64,000 nucleotides of DNA from Roseivivax sp. GX 12232 (lineage in GTDB: Bacteria > Pseudomonadota > Alphaproteobacteria > Rhodobacterales > Rhodobacteraceae): NCBI RefSeq assembly GCF_021272185.1, contig NZ_JAJSEC010000002.1, positions 372,001 through 436,000 on the forward strand, given 5' to 3'. The position numbers were made by a program, and so were the translations under genes. A model generated the notes under the pieces. The model was not told the origin of the DNA. It saw nothing but the letters and a program-made list of their open reading frames with translations, and ran no database searches. Below, one piece after another: positions 19,022 to 27,622 of this stretch. The first letter of the stretch is position 1, and each line of letters opens with the position of its first letter.

Positions 19022-20347
19022 ATGCGCCTCTTGCCCCTCCTGACCGCGCTCCTCGTCGCTGCCGCGCTTTATGGCATCGTCATCGAACGGGACCGCCTTC
19101 TGAACTTTGCCCGCGACATCGCGCCTTCGGCGCTGTCGGGCGAGGCGCCCGCCGCCCCCGAGGAGACCGCCGCCGAGGCCGCGCCGGAGCCCGAAGCCCA
19201 ACCCGAGGCCGAGACCGAGGGCGCGGTGAAGGTCATGGCGCGCGCCAGCACCGCGCAGGAGATTGACGCCCAGGTGCTGCTGCGCGGCGAGACCGAGGCC
19301 GCCCGCATGGTCGAGGTCATGGCCGAGACCACTGGCCGTGTGATTTCGGACCCGCTGCGCAAGGGCGCTTTCGTCGAGGCCGGAGAGGCGCTCTGCGTGC
19401 TCGACCCCGGCACCCGCGAGGTCTCGCTGGCCGAGGCCGAGGCCTCGCTTGCCGATGCGCGCTCGCGCGTGCCCGAGGCCGAGGCCCGCATCCCCGAGGC
19501 CGAGGCCCGGGTCGCCGAGGCCGAAGCCGCACTCGAGGAAGCCAATATCAACGCCAATGCCGCCAACCGCCTGTCGGAAAGCGGTTTCGCCTCCGACACC
19601 CGGGTTGCGGCGACCACCGCGGGGGTGCGCTCGGCGGAGGCGGCGGTCAGCTCGGCCCGCGCCGGGCTCGAAAGCGCCCGCGCCGGGGTGGAAAGCACCA
19701 AGGCCGCGATTGAGAGCGCCGAGGCCGCCGTGGCCCGCGCCGAGGACGAACTGGCCAAGACCACCATCAAGGCGCCCTTCGCAGGGCTTCTGGAAAGCGA
19801 CACCGCCGAGCTTGGCGCGCTGATGCAGTCGGGCGGCATGGGCGGCGCGCCCTGCGCCACGATCCTGCAGCTCGACCCGATCAAGCTGGTCGGCTTCGTC
19901 CCCGAGACCGAGGTGGGCCGCATCGAGGTCGGTGCCCCCGCCGGCGCGCGGCTGACCGAGGGCGGCGAGATCGCGGGCCGGGTGACCTTCGTCTCGCGCT
20001 CCGCCGATCCGGTGACCCGCACCTTCCGCGTCGAGGTCACCGCCGACAACGCGGGCCTCGCCATCTCCGCCGGGCAGACCGCCGAGATCGTGATCGAGGC
20101 CGAGGGCGAGCCCGCGCATCTCTTGCCGCAATCGGCGCTGACGCTGAACGACGAAGGCCAGATCGGCGTGCGCACGGTCACCGAGGAGCGGACCGCGCTG
20201 TTCCTGCCGGTCGAGATCCTGCGCGACACCGCCCGCGGCATCTTCGTCGGCGGGCTGCCCGATGAGGTCGACGTGATCCTTCTGGGGCAGGAATACGTGA
20301 CCGACGGCGTGCCCGTGGCACCCTCCTACGAGGAGATCCTGCAATGA
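19022..20347 (+). CDS. RND efflux periplasmic adaptor (HlyD/MFP family)
   Basis: 441 residues from ATG 19022. An N-terminal membrane anchor (LLPLLTALLVAAALYGIVI) is followed by an acidic, Pro/Ala/Glu-rich linker, a lipoyl half-motif, and a long heptad hairpin (~130-250) made of near-repeats of PEAEARIPEAEARVAEAEA. The second lipoyl half (ELAKTTIKAPFAGLLES) and beta-barrel domain close the fold. It bridges the permease to an outer-membrane channel; none is encoded nearby. The stop overlaps the permease start by 4 bases. The low-complexity Glu/Ala hairpin is unusually regular. Confidence 0.92.
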   Translation: MRLLPLLTALLVAAALYGIVIERDRLLNFARDIAPSALSGEAPAAPEETAAEAAPEPEAQPEAETEGAVKVMARASTAQEIDAQVLLRGETEAARMVEVMAETTGRVISDPLRKGAFVEAGEALCVLDPGTREVSLAEAEASLADARSRVPEAEARIPEAEARVAEAEAALEEANINANAANRLSESGFASDTRVAATTAGVRSAEAAVSSARAGLESARAGVESTKAAIESAEAAVARAEDELAKTTIKAPFAGLLESDTAELGALMQSGGMGGAPCATILQLDPIKLVGFVPETEVGRIEVGAPAGARLTEGGEIAGRVTFVSRSADPVTRTFRVEVTADNAGLAISAGQTAEIVIEAEGEPAHLLPQSALTLNDEGQIGVRTVTEERTALFLPVEILRDTARGIFVGGLPDEVDVILLGQEYVTDGVPVAPSYEEILQ

Positions 20348-23300
20348 CGGGAATCGTCGACTGGGCCGCGGGCCGCGCCCGGATGGTGCTGGCCTTCATC
20401 GCCCTGTCGCTGGCCGTCGGCGCCTTTGCCTATATCACCCTGCCGAAAGAGGGCGAGCCGGACATCGAGATCCCGGCGCTTTTCGTCTCGGTGCCCTTCC
20501 CCGGCATCTCCGCCGAGGACGCCGAGACGCTGCTGGTGAAGCCGATGGAGACCGAGCTGGCCGATCTCGACGGTCTCGACCGGATGTCGGCCACCGCCGC
20601 CGAGGGCTATGCCGGCGTGGCGCTGGAGTTCGAGTTCGGCTGGAACAAGACCCAGATCATGGCCGATGTGCGCGACGCCATGTCGAACGCCGAGGCCAAG
20701 TTCCCGGCTGGCGCCGAGCAATATTCGATCAACGAGATCAACTTCTCGGAATTCCCCATCGTCATCGTGAACCTCACCGGCGACCTGCCCGAACGCACCA
20801 TCGTGCGCGTTGCGCAGGACCTGCAGGACCGGCTCGAGGCGCTGGACCCGATCCTCGAGGCCGCCATCGCGGGCAACCGCGACGAGATGCTCGAGGTGAT
20901 CATCGATCCGCTGAAGCTCGAAAGCTACAACGTCACCGCGGGCGACCTGATCAACGTGGTGCAGAACAACAACCAGCTGATCGCCGCGGGCGAGGTCGAG
21001 ACCGAGACCGGCGCCTTCGCGGTGAAGATTCCGTCCAGCTTCGACGACGCCCGCGACGTCTATGACCTGCCGGTCAAGGTAAACGGCGACCGGGTGGTGA
21101 CGCTGGGCGATCTGGCGACGATCAACCTCACCTTCGAGGACCGCGCCTCCACGGCGCGTTTCGACGGCCAGCCCTCGGTCGCGTTGCAGGTGGTCAAGCG
21201 CAAGGGCTTCAACATCATCGACACCGTCGACCAGGTCGAGGCGGTCATCGCCGAAGCCGAGGCCGGCTGGCCCGACGAGCTGCGCGCCGCGGTCGACCTC
21301 GGCACCTCGAACGATCAGTCGCGGCAGGTGGCGTCCATGGTCAGCCAGCTCGAGGGTTCGGTGCTGACCGCCATCGCGCTGGTGATGATCGTGGTGCTGG
21401 CCGCGCTCGGCACCCGGCCCGCCTTCCTGGTGGGTTTCGCCATCCCGACCTCCTTCCTTCTGTGCTTCGTGCTGCTTGCCGTCATGGGGGTCGCGGTCTC
21501 CAACATCGTGATGTTCGGGCTGATCCTCGCGGTCGGCATGCTGGTCGACGGCGCCATCGTGGTGGTCGAATACGCCGACAAGCGCATCTCCGAGGGCTCG
21601 GGCCCGATGCGCGCCTATGTCGAGGCCGCCAAGCGCATGTTCTGGCCGGTGGTCTCTTCCACGGCGACGACGCTCTGCGCCTTCCTGCCGATGCTCTTCT
21701 GGCCCGGCGTGCCGGGCGAGTTCATGGGCATGCTGCCGGTGACGCTGATCTTCGTCCTCTCAGCCTCGCTGGTGGTGGCGCTGGTCTATCTGCCGGTCAT
21801 GGGCGGGGTCACGGGCCGCTTCTCGCGCACGCTGGAGAACGCCAGCCAGGGGCTGCGCGCCGCCCTGCCCTGGGTGGTCCGCGCCGCACTGGTGCCGGTG
21901 GTCCTTTTCGGGCTGTTCCTCGGCGCCATGATGGTGCTGAACCCGGCCTATCTTTTCCCGCCGGTGGCCGAGGGCTGGGCGGGCCGTCTGCCCGGCGCCC
22001 TGGTCTTCGTCCTCTCGGCCGTGGCCGCCTCCATCGTCCTCGACGCCGCCGCGATCCGCCGCCAGCAGAAGCGCGTCCGCGCGGGTTACCGCCGCTCGCC
22101 CTTCGGCTGGTTCGTCGCCGCCATCGTCGCCAACCCGGTGGGCCCGATCGTCGCCATCGCCACGGTCGGCTTCTTCGTGGTCTCGACCTTCAGCTACTTC
22201 GGCGAGAACAACAACGGCGTGGAGTTCTTCGTCGAGAGCGAGCCCGAGCAGGCGCTCCTCTACGTCCGCGCCCGCGGCAACCTGAGCCTCGCCGAGAAGG
22301 ACGCGCTGGTGCGCCGCGCCGAGGCCATCGTCATGGCCCATCCCGGCACCCGCAACGCATTCGCCTTCGCCGGCGACGGCGGGCTGACCTCGAACACCGG
22401 CGGCGCCGAGGCGCCCAAGGACACCATCGGCCAGATCCAGTTCGAGACCATCCCCTGGGAGGACCGCAAGGACGACCCATCGCTCGACGGCGACCGGGTC
22501 ATCGCGGAGCTCTCCGAGGCGCTGCAGGTGATCCCCGGCATCCAGACCGAGGTGCTGAACCTCGCCATGGGCCCGGCCTCGGCCAAGCCCGTGCACCTGC
22601 GCATCAGCGGCGACAGCTGGACCGACCTTCTGGAGGCCGCGACCCGCGTCCGCGGCCAGTTCGACGCCACTCCGGGGCTGCGCCTGATCGAAGACAGCCG
22701 CCCCCTGCCCGGCATCGACTGGCAGATCGACGTCGACGTCGAGAAGGCCGGCCGCTACGGCGCCGATGTGGCCACCGTGGGCGCCATGGTGCAGCTCGTC
22801 ACCCGCGGGCTCCTGCTCGACACCATGCGGGTCGACAGCTCCGACGAGGAGATCGACATCCGCGTGCGCCTGCCCGAGGAGGACCGGGTCCTCTCAACCC
22901 TCGACACGCTGAAGGTGCGCACCGCCGAGGGGCTGATCCCGCTGTCCAACTTCACCACCCGCGAGCCGGTCGCCAAGCTCGCCGAAATCAGCCGCGTCGG
23001 GCAGAAGCGTTATTTCGACGTGAAGGCCGATGTGGCGCCGAACCTCTTCAAGGCCGTCACCCCGGGCCCCGAGGGCACCACCGAGGCCACGCTGCGCCTT
23101 CTCGAGGGCGCGGCCAGCGCCGAGGACGCCCCCGTGGTGACGGCCCAGGGCGGCGCGCGCTACGCGGTCCTCGACATTGGCGCCGAAACCACCCCCGAGG
23201 CGGTCTCCGACGCGCTCCAGGCCGGCGATCTGAGCCTCGTGCCGGTCACCCCCAACGAGCGCATCGCCACGCTGACCGCCTGGCTCGAGGCCAACCCGCT

Positions 23301-24063
23301 GGCTCCGGGGCTCGACTGGGAATGGACCGGCGACCAGGAGGACCAGGCCGAGAGCCAGGCCTTCCTCGGCCAGGCCTTCGCGGCGGCGCTGGGGCTGATG
23401 TTCATCATCCTGCTGGCGCAGTTCAATTCCTTCTACAACGCCGTGCTGGTGCTGCTGGCGGTGGTCTTGTCCACCACCGGGGTGCTGATCGGCATGCTGG
23501 TCATGGACCAGACCTTCTCGATCATCATGACCGGCACGGGGATCGTCGCGCTCGCGGGGATCGTGGTGAACAACAACATCGTGCTGATCGACACCTACCA
23601 GGAATACGAGCGATACATGCCGCGCACCCAGGCGATCATCCGAACCGCCGAGGACCGCATCCGCCCGGTGCTCCTGACCACGATCACCACCATGGCGGGC
23701 CTCGCGCCGATGATGTTTGGTCTCTCGCTCGACTTCTTCGGCGGCGGCTATTCGATCGACAGCCCGACCGCGCTCTGGTGGAAGCAGCTGGCCACCGCGG
23801 TGGTCTTCGGGCTCGGCATCGCGACCTTCCTGACGCTGCTCTTCACGCCCTCGATGCTGGCGCTGCGGGTCTGGGTGACCACCTATGCCCGCTGGATCGC
23901 CCGCGCCTTCGCACGGCTCTCCATGGGCCGCTCGAGCCGGGTCGCCCGCGACTGGGCGCTCAACCGCGAGGCCCGGCGGGTGCGCGCGCCGACCATCCTC
24001 TGGGAAGAGGCCGCCCCGGTCCCCGCCGAGGCCCGCGCGGCACCCTTGCGCGCCGCCGAGTGA
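20344..24063 (+). CDS. RND-family efflux permease
   Basis: 1239 residues, about 200 longer than AcrB. The N-terminal helix, periplasmic porter domains (~35-330 and ~700-1000) and TM4 motif GMLVDGAIVVVEYAD are typical. A single Asp replaces the usual Asp pair in TM4, so proton coupling may use a variant relay. Between TM6 and TM7 there are two extra hydrophobic stretches (about residues 512-540 and 560-580), absent from AcrB. Long permeases of this type occur in alphaproteobacteria; the substrate is unknown. Co-translated with the adaptor upstream. Confidence 0.93.
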   Translation: MTGIVDWAAGRARMVLAFIALSLAVGAFAYITLPKEGEPDIEIPALFVSVPFPGISAEDAETLLVKPMETELADLDGLDRMSATAAEGYAGVALEFEFGWNKTQIMADVRDAMSNAEAKFPAGAEQYSINEINFSEFPIVIVNLTGDLPERTIVRVAQDLQDRLEALDPILEAAIAGNRDEMLEVIIDPLKLESYNVTAGDLINVVQNNNQLIAAGEVETETGAFAVKIPSSFDDARDVYDLPVKVNGDRVVTLGDLATINLTFEDRASTARFDGQPSVALQVVKRKGFNIIDTVDQVEAVIAEAEAGWPDELRAAVDLGTSNDQSRQVASMVSQLEGSVLTAIALVMIVVLAALGTRPAFLVGFAIPTSFLLCFVLLAVMGVAVSNIVMFGLILAVGMLVDGAIVVVEYADKRISEGSGPMRAYVEAAKRMFWPVVSSTATTLCAFLPMLFWPGVPGEFMGMLPVTLIFVLSASLVVALVYLPVMGGVTGRFSRTLENASQGLRAALPWVVRAALVPVVLFGLFLGAMMVLNPAYLFPPVAEGWAGRLPGALVFVLSAVAASIVLDAAAIRRQQKRVRAGYRRSPFGWFVAAIVANPVGPIVAIATVGFFVVSTFSYFGENNNGVEFFVESEPEQALLYVRARGNLSLAEKDALVRRAEAIVMAHPGTRNAFAFAGDGGLTSNTGGAEAPKDTIGQIQFETIPWEDRKDDPSLDGDRVIAELSEALQVIPGIQTEVLNLAMGPASAKPVHLRISGDSWTDLLEAATRVRGQFDATPGLRLIEDSRPLPGIDWQIDVDVEKAGRYGADVATVGAMVQLVTRGLLLDTMRVDSSDEEIDIRVRLPEEDRVLSTLDTLKVRTAEGLIPLSNFTTREPVAKLAEISRVGQKRYFDVKADVAPNLFKAVTPGPEGTTEATLRLLEGAASAEDAPVVTAQGGARYAVLDIGAETTPEAVSDALQAGDLSLVPVTPNERIATLTAWLEANPLAPGLDWEWTGDQEDQAESQAFLGQAFAAALGLMFIILLAQFNSFYNAVLVLLAVVLSTTGVLIGMLVMDQTFSIIMTGTGIVALAGIVVNNNIVLIDTYQEYERYMPRTQAIIRTAEDRIRPVLLTTITTMAGLAPMMFGLSLDFFGGGYSIDSPTALWWKQLATAVVFGLGIATFLTLLFTPSMLALRVWVTTYARWIARAFARLSMGRSSRVARDWALNREARRVRAPTILWEEAAPVPAEARAAPLRAAE

Positions 24064-24131
24064 GCGCCGCCCCTCTGGCATCCCGGGCCGTCAGGGATTA
24101 AGCCGTCGCCAAGAGCGTGACAGGAGAGCCG

Positions 24132-25970
24132 ATGCCCAGCGACGCCCGTGCCGAAGCCGGCCCCGAGGCCCGTCAGATCGCCCGCGAGGAACGCCGCTCG
24201 GGGCTGCGCACCATCCGCAAGGCGGCGCCGCATCTCTGGCCCGCCGACAAGCCCTGGGTGAAGCGCCGCGTCTCGGTGGCGCTGGGGCTCCTGGTGCTGG
24301 CCAAGCTGATCGCCGTGGTCACGCCCTTCTTCTACAAGGCCGCCGTCGACGCGCTCTCGAACGAGCCCAGTGCCGCCTGGACGCTCGGCGCGGGCGCGGT
24401 GGCGCTGACCGTGGCCTACGGCATGTCGCGGCTGCTCAACACCGGCTTCCAGCAACTCCGCGACGCGGTCTTCGCCAGGGTCGGGCAGAACGCGCTCAGA
24501 AAGCTCGCACTCGACACCTTCCGCCACATCCACGCGCTCTCGCTGCGCTATCACCTGACCCGGCGCACCGGCGGGCTCAGCCGGATCATCGAGCGCGGGG
24601 TCAAGGGCGTCGACTTCCTCTTGCGCTTCCTGGTCTTCTCCATCGGCCCGCTGATCCTCGAGCTGACGCTGGTCGGGCTGGTGCTGCTCTTCCTCTTCGA
24701 CGTCTGGTACCTGGTGGTCGTGGCCGCCACCATCGGCGCCTATGTCTGGTTCACCTTCAAGGTGACCGAATGGCGGGTGAAGCTGCGCCGCCAGATGAAC
24801 GACCAGGACACCGACGCCAACCAGAAGGCGATCGATTCGCTCCTGAACTACGAGACGGTGAAATACTTCGGCGCCGAGGACCGCGAGGCGCGGCGCTACG
24901 ATGGCGCCATGGAGGGCTACGAGCGGGCCGCGGTGAAAACCGCCACCTCGCTGGCCTTCCTGAACTTCGGCCAGGCGCTGATCATCACCACCGGGCTGGT
25001 GCTGGTCATGGTCATGGCCGCACGGGGCGTCGCCGCGGGCGCCATGACCGTGGGCGATTTCGTCATGGTCAACGCCTATATGATCCAGATCATCACGCCT
25101 CTGAACTTCCTCGGCACGGTCTACCGCGAGATCCGCCAGGCGCTGGTCGACATGGGCGAGATGTTCGACCTGCTCGAACAGCCCGCCGATGTCTCCGAGG
25201 CCCCCGACGCGCGCCCCCTCGCGGTCAAGGGCGGCGCGGTCAGCTTCGAGGACGTGCGCTTTTCCTACGACGGCGACCGCGACATCCTGAAAGGCGTCTC
25301 GATCTCCGTCGGCGCGGGCGAAAGCGTGGCGCTGGTCGGGCCTTCGGGCTCGGGCAAATCCACCATCGGGCGGCTGCTCTTCCGCTTCTACGACGTGACC
25401 GGCGGGGCGATCCGCATCGACGGGCAGGACCTGCGCGATCTGACCCTCGACAGCCTGCACGGCGCCATCGGCGTGGTCCCCCAGGACACGGTGCTCTTCA
25501 ACGACACGATCCGCTACAACATCGCCTACGGCCGCGAGGAAGCCAGCGAGGCCGAGGTGATCGAGGCCGCCCGCGCCGCGCAGATCCACGACTTCATCCT
25601 CTCCCTGCCCGAGGGCTACGACACCCAGGTCGGCGAACGCGGGCTGAAGCTCTCGGGCGGCGAGAAACAGCGCGTCGGCATCGCCCGGACGCTCCTGAAG
25701 AACCCGCCGATCCTGCTTCTGGACGAGGCCACCTCGGCGCTCGACACCGACACCGAGGCGGGCATCCAGGGCGCGCTCGCCCGCGCCGGCGAGGGCCGCA
25801 CCGTGCTGACCATCGCGCACAGGCTCTCGACCATCGCCGATGCCGACCGGATCGTGGTCCTGCAGGACGGCCAGGTGATCGAGGAAGGCAGCCATGCCGC
25901 GCTCCTCGATGAGGGCGGGCGTTACGCCCAGCTCTGGCACCGCCAGCAGGCCGAGGACGACGCCGCCTGA
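24132..25970 (+). CDS. Atm1-type ABC exporter (ATPase fused to permease)
   Basis: 612 residues from ATG 24132, with AGGAG 6 bases upstream; a GTG at 24117 is possible. One six-helix membrane domain is followed by an ATPase with Walker A GPSGSGKST (~residue 402), signature LSGGEKQR and Walker B LLLDEAT. The segment RRTGGLSRIIERGVKGV is characteristic of Atm1/ABCB7 relatives, which export glutathione persulfide or glutathione-metal conjugates and support iron-sulfur or metal homeostasis. Full length. The next gene starts within its stop codon. Confidence 0.93.
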   Translation: MPSDARAEAGPEARQIAREERRSGLRTIRKAAPHLWPADKPWVKRRVSVALGLLVLAKLIAVVTPFFYKAAVDALSNEPSAAWTLGAGAVALTVAYGMSRLLNTGFQQLRDAVFARVGQNALRKLALDTFRHIHALSLRYHLTRRTGGLSRIIERGVKGVDFLLRFLVFSIGPLILELTLVGLVLLFLFDVWYLVVVAATIGAYVWFTFKVTEWRVKLRRQMNDQDTDANQKAIDSLLNYETVKYFGAEDREARRYDGAMEGYERAAVKTATSLAFLNFGQALIITTGLVLVMVMAARGVAAGAMTVGDFVMVNAYMIQIITPLNFLGTVYREIRQALVDMGEMFDLLEQPADVSEAPDARPLAVKGGAVSFEDVRFSYDGDRDILKGVSISVGAGESVALVGPSGSGKSTIGRLLFRFYDVTGGAIRIDGQDLRDLTLDSLHGAIGVVPQDTVLFNDTIRYNIAYGREEASEAEVIEAARAAQIHDFILSLPEGYDTQVGERGLKLSGGEKQRVGIARTLLKNPPILLLDEATSALDTDTEAGIQGALARAGEGRTVLTIAHRLSTIADADRIVVLQDGQVIEEGSHAALLDEGGRYAQLWHRQQAEDDAA

Positions 25971-26311
25971 TGGCGCGCAAGGGACACCCGGAAACCCCGG
26001 ATGGCCGCTATTTCGTCGCCAAATCGCGGCTCTGGCGCAAAACCAACCCCGGCCTCGACGCGGCGACCCGCCGCGCGGAAGTCAAATCCCTGATGCAGGC
26101 CCGCCGCGCCGTGGGCCAGGCGCAAACCCCCGAGGCAGAGACCGAGGCCCGCGCCGCCGTCGATGCCGCCAAACGCGCGCTCGGCGAACGCGGCCCGGTC
26201 TGGTGGCAGGACGGCGCCCCCGACGAAGGCGGCAAACACCCGCAGAACTCCAGCTACGCAAGCTGGTGGCAGACCCTCCCGCCCGAGGCCCGCGCCGCCG
26301 GCGAAAGCTGA
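25970..26311 (+). CDS. conserved hypothetical protein
   Basis: 113 residues, starting in the overlapping TGATG at the end of the ABC exporter gene, so probably co-translated. It reads GRYFVAKSRLWRKTNPGLD, a charged helical middle (MQARRAVGQAQTP…), then GERGPVWWQDGAPDEGG and a Trp-rich end. Similar small soluble proteins occur across Alpha- and Gammaproteobacteria and are sometimes labelled 'biopolymer transporter Tol', a name not supported by any domain I can see. Function unknown. Confidence 0.75.
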   Translation: MARKGHPETPDGRYFVAKSRLWRKTNPGLDAATRRAEVKSLMQARRAVGQAQTPEAETEARAAVDAAKRALGERGPVWWQDGAPDEGGKHPQNSSYASWWQTLPPEARAAGES

Positions 26312-26421
26312 CGCCTCCACCCTCACAGCGCCTGGGCGCAGCCCCTCAAGAAGCGCCACCCCTTGAGGCATGGCCGGGCCCAAAATACTCCCGGAGCGCG
26401 AGGGCAGCGCCCTCGCCCGCG

Positions 26422-26442
26422 GGCCGATCGGCACGATCGGCC
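26422..26442. repeat. perfect inverted repeat
   Basis: GGCCGATC (26422-26429) and GATCGGCC (26435-26442) around GGCAC. It lies in the gap between two convergent genes, 13 bases from a second hairpin. Confidence 0.6.
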
Positions 26443-26454
26443 TGCCAGAGAAGA

Positions 26455-26487
26455 CGGCCCCGCCACTTGGGCGGGGCCGACCTTCAA
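26455..26487 (-). terminator. probable terminator of bdhA
   Basis: CGGCCCCGCC (26455-26464) pairs perfectly over 10 bp with GGCGGGGCCG (26470-26479), loop ACTTG. On the minus strand a pyrimidine-rich tail (TCTTCTCT) follows. It lies 65 bases past the bdhA stop. Confidence 0.65.
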
Positions 26488-26543
26488 ATCAGCGACCAGT
26501 CACCAACCAACCCACCGGCAAACCCTCACCGGCACACCCATAT

Positions 26544-27317
26544 TCACAAGGCCGTCCAGCCCCCGTCGACCGAGATCGTCGTCCCGGTGATCTGGTCCGC
26601 CGCCGGCGAGCAGAGGAACACCGCCGTGCCGCCGATCTGGTCGACCGTGGCGAACTCCTTCGAGGGCTGGCGGTCGAGGATGACCTTCTCGGTCACCTCC
26701 TCCTCGGTCATGTCGTATTTCTTCGCGGTGTCGGGGATCTGCGCCTCGACCAGCGGCGTGCGCACGTAGCCCGGGCAGATCGCATTGGCGGTGATCGGCT
26801 CGCGCGCGGTCTCGAGCGCGACGGTCTTGGTCATGCCCACCACCCCGTGTTTGGCCGCGATATAGGCGGATTTGTAGGGCGAGGCGGTCAGCCCGTGCGC
26901 CGAGGCGACGTTGACCACCCGGCCCCAGCCCGCCTTGCGCATCAGGGGCAGCGCCGCGGCGGTGCAATGGAAGGCCGAGGACATGTTGATCGCGATGATC
27001 GCGTCCCATTTCTCGACCGGGAACTCGTCGATCGGCGCGACATGCTGGATGCCGGCGTTGTTGACCAGGATGTCGCAGGCCCCGGCCTCCTCGATCAGCC
27101 GGCGGCAGTCCTCGCCCTTCGACATGTCGGCCGAGATGTAGCGCGCGGTGACGCCGAACTCGGCGCCGATCTCCTCGGCCAGCTTGTGGTCCTCGTCCCG
27201 ATCGGTGAAGGAGTTCAGCACCACGTCGGCGCCGGCGCCCGCCAGCGCCCGCGCGACGCCCAGCCCGATGCCGGAATTGGAGCCGGTGATGACGGCGGTC
27301 TTGCCCTTGAGGTTCAT
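26544..27317 (-). CDS. bdhA: 3-hydroxybutyrate dehydrogenase
   Basis: NAD-dependent short-chain dehydrogenase interconverting 3-hydroxybutyrate and acetoacetate, used in polyhydroxybutyrate turnover. 257 residues from ATG 27317 with GGAGAG upstream. Cofactor site TGSNSGIG (11-18), NNAG (87-90), catalytic S139, Y152 and K156 (YIAAK), and the family-typical C-terminus ITGTTISVDGGWTAL. The features LNSF and QHVAPIDEFP match bacterial BdhA rather than FabG. A predicted promoter followed by an intrinsic terminator lies upstream at 27433-27544, so expression may be attenuated. Confidence 0.92.
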   Translation of the reverse strand: MNLKGKTAVITGSNSGIGLGVARALAGAGADVVLNSFTDRDEDHKLAEEIGAEFGVTARYISADMSKGEDCRRLIEEAGACDILVNNAGIQHVAPIDEFPVEKWDAIIAINMSSAFHCTAAALPLMRKAGWGRVVNVASAHGLTASPYKSAYIAAKHGVVGMTKTVALETAREPITANAICPGYVRTPLVEAQIPDTAKKYDMTEEEVTEKVILDRQPSKEFATVDQIGGTAVFLCSPAADQITGTTISVDGGWTAL

Positions 27318-27428
27318 CTGGTAGGTCTCTCCTGCTCTCTCGCGGCGCCGGGCGTCCCGGCGCGATGCTGCAACTGCGAGACTATCACCCGAGACCGGGG
27401 GCGGCTTCCACCCGCCGGGGAAGCGCGC

Positions 27429-27510
27429 GACCAAAAAAAAACGCCGGCACGAGGCCGGCGTTCAGTTATTGAGGCAGGTTTCATACAGGCAAGAAACCTA
27501 TCGAGCAGTG
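27429..27510 (-). ncRNA. candidate small RNA, or terminated leader of bdhA
   Basis: About 80 bases between a predicted minus-strand promoter (27516-27544) and a strong intrinsic terminator. The transcript would fold into stem 1, AGGTTTC/GAAACCT (27476-27482 with 27493-27499 on the plus strand, 10-base loop), then the terminator stem AACGCCGGC/GCCGGCGTT ending in about nine U. No start codon with a ribosome site was seen inside. It is divergent from the YejA-like gene and lies upstream of bdhA on the same strand, so both a free-standing sRNA and an attenuator leader are possible. Confidence 0.6.
27433..27462 (-). terminator. strong intrinsic terminator upstream of bdhA
   Basis: AACGCCGGC (27440-27448) pairs with GCCGGCGTT (27454-27462), loop ACGAG. 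An A9 run at 27433-27441 becomes T9 on the minus strand. No annotated gene ends here, so it must terminate a short transcript that starts to its right. Confidence 0.85.
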
Positions 27511-27515
27511 CCTTA

Positions 27516-27544
27516 GTGATAAGCGAGAATGACCTGACTGCCAA
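27516..27544 (-). promoter_or_regulatory. predicted sigma-70 promoter for the short RNA
   Basis: On the minus strand TTGGCA (27544-27539) and TATCAC (27521-27516) are separated by 17 bases; matches to TTGACA/TATAAT are 5/6 and 4/6. Predicted start near 27509. Confidence 0.5.
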
Positions 27545-27622
27545 GCTAAAAGTTTGATAACCCTCCGGCCCCCCGTTACTTTTGCATCACAAGCACGCGG
27601 GCAGAAAAGGACCGGGCAGATC

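Noticed and set aside
19400-19760. Tandem DNA repeat or CRISPR-like array in the adaptor gene
   Set aside because: The GCCGAGGC-rich repeats encode the heptad coiled-coil hairpin; there are no spacers of constant length.
26385-26402. GGCCCAAAATACTCCCGG-type motif as a local regulatory site
   Set aside because: Similar sequences occur at many gene ends in this family as I recall; a single copy here supports no specific call.
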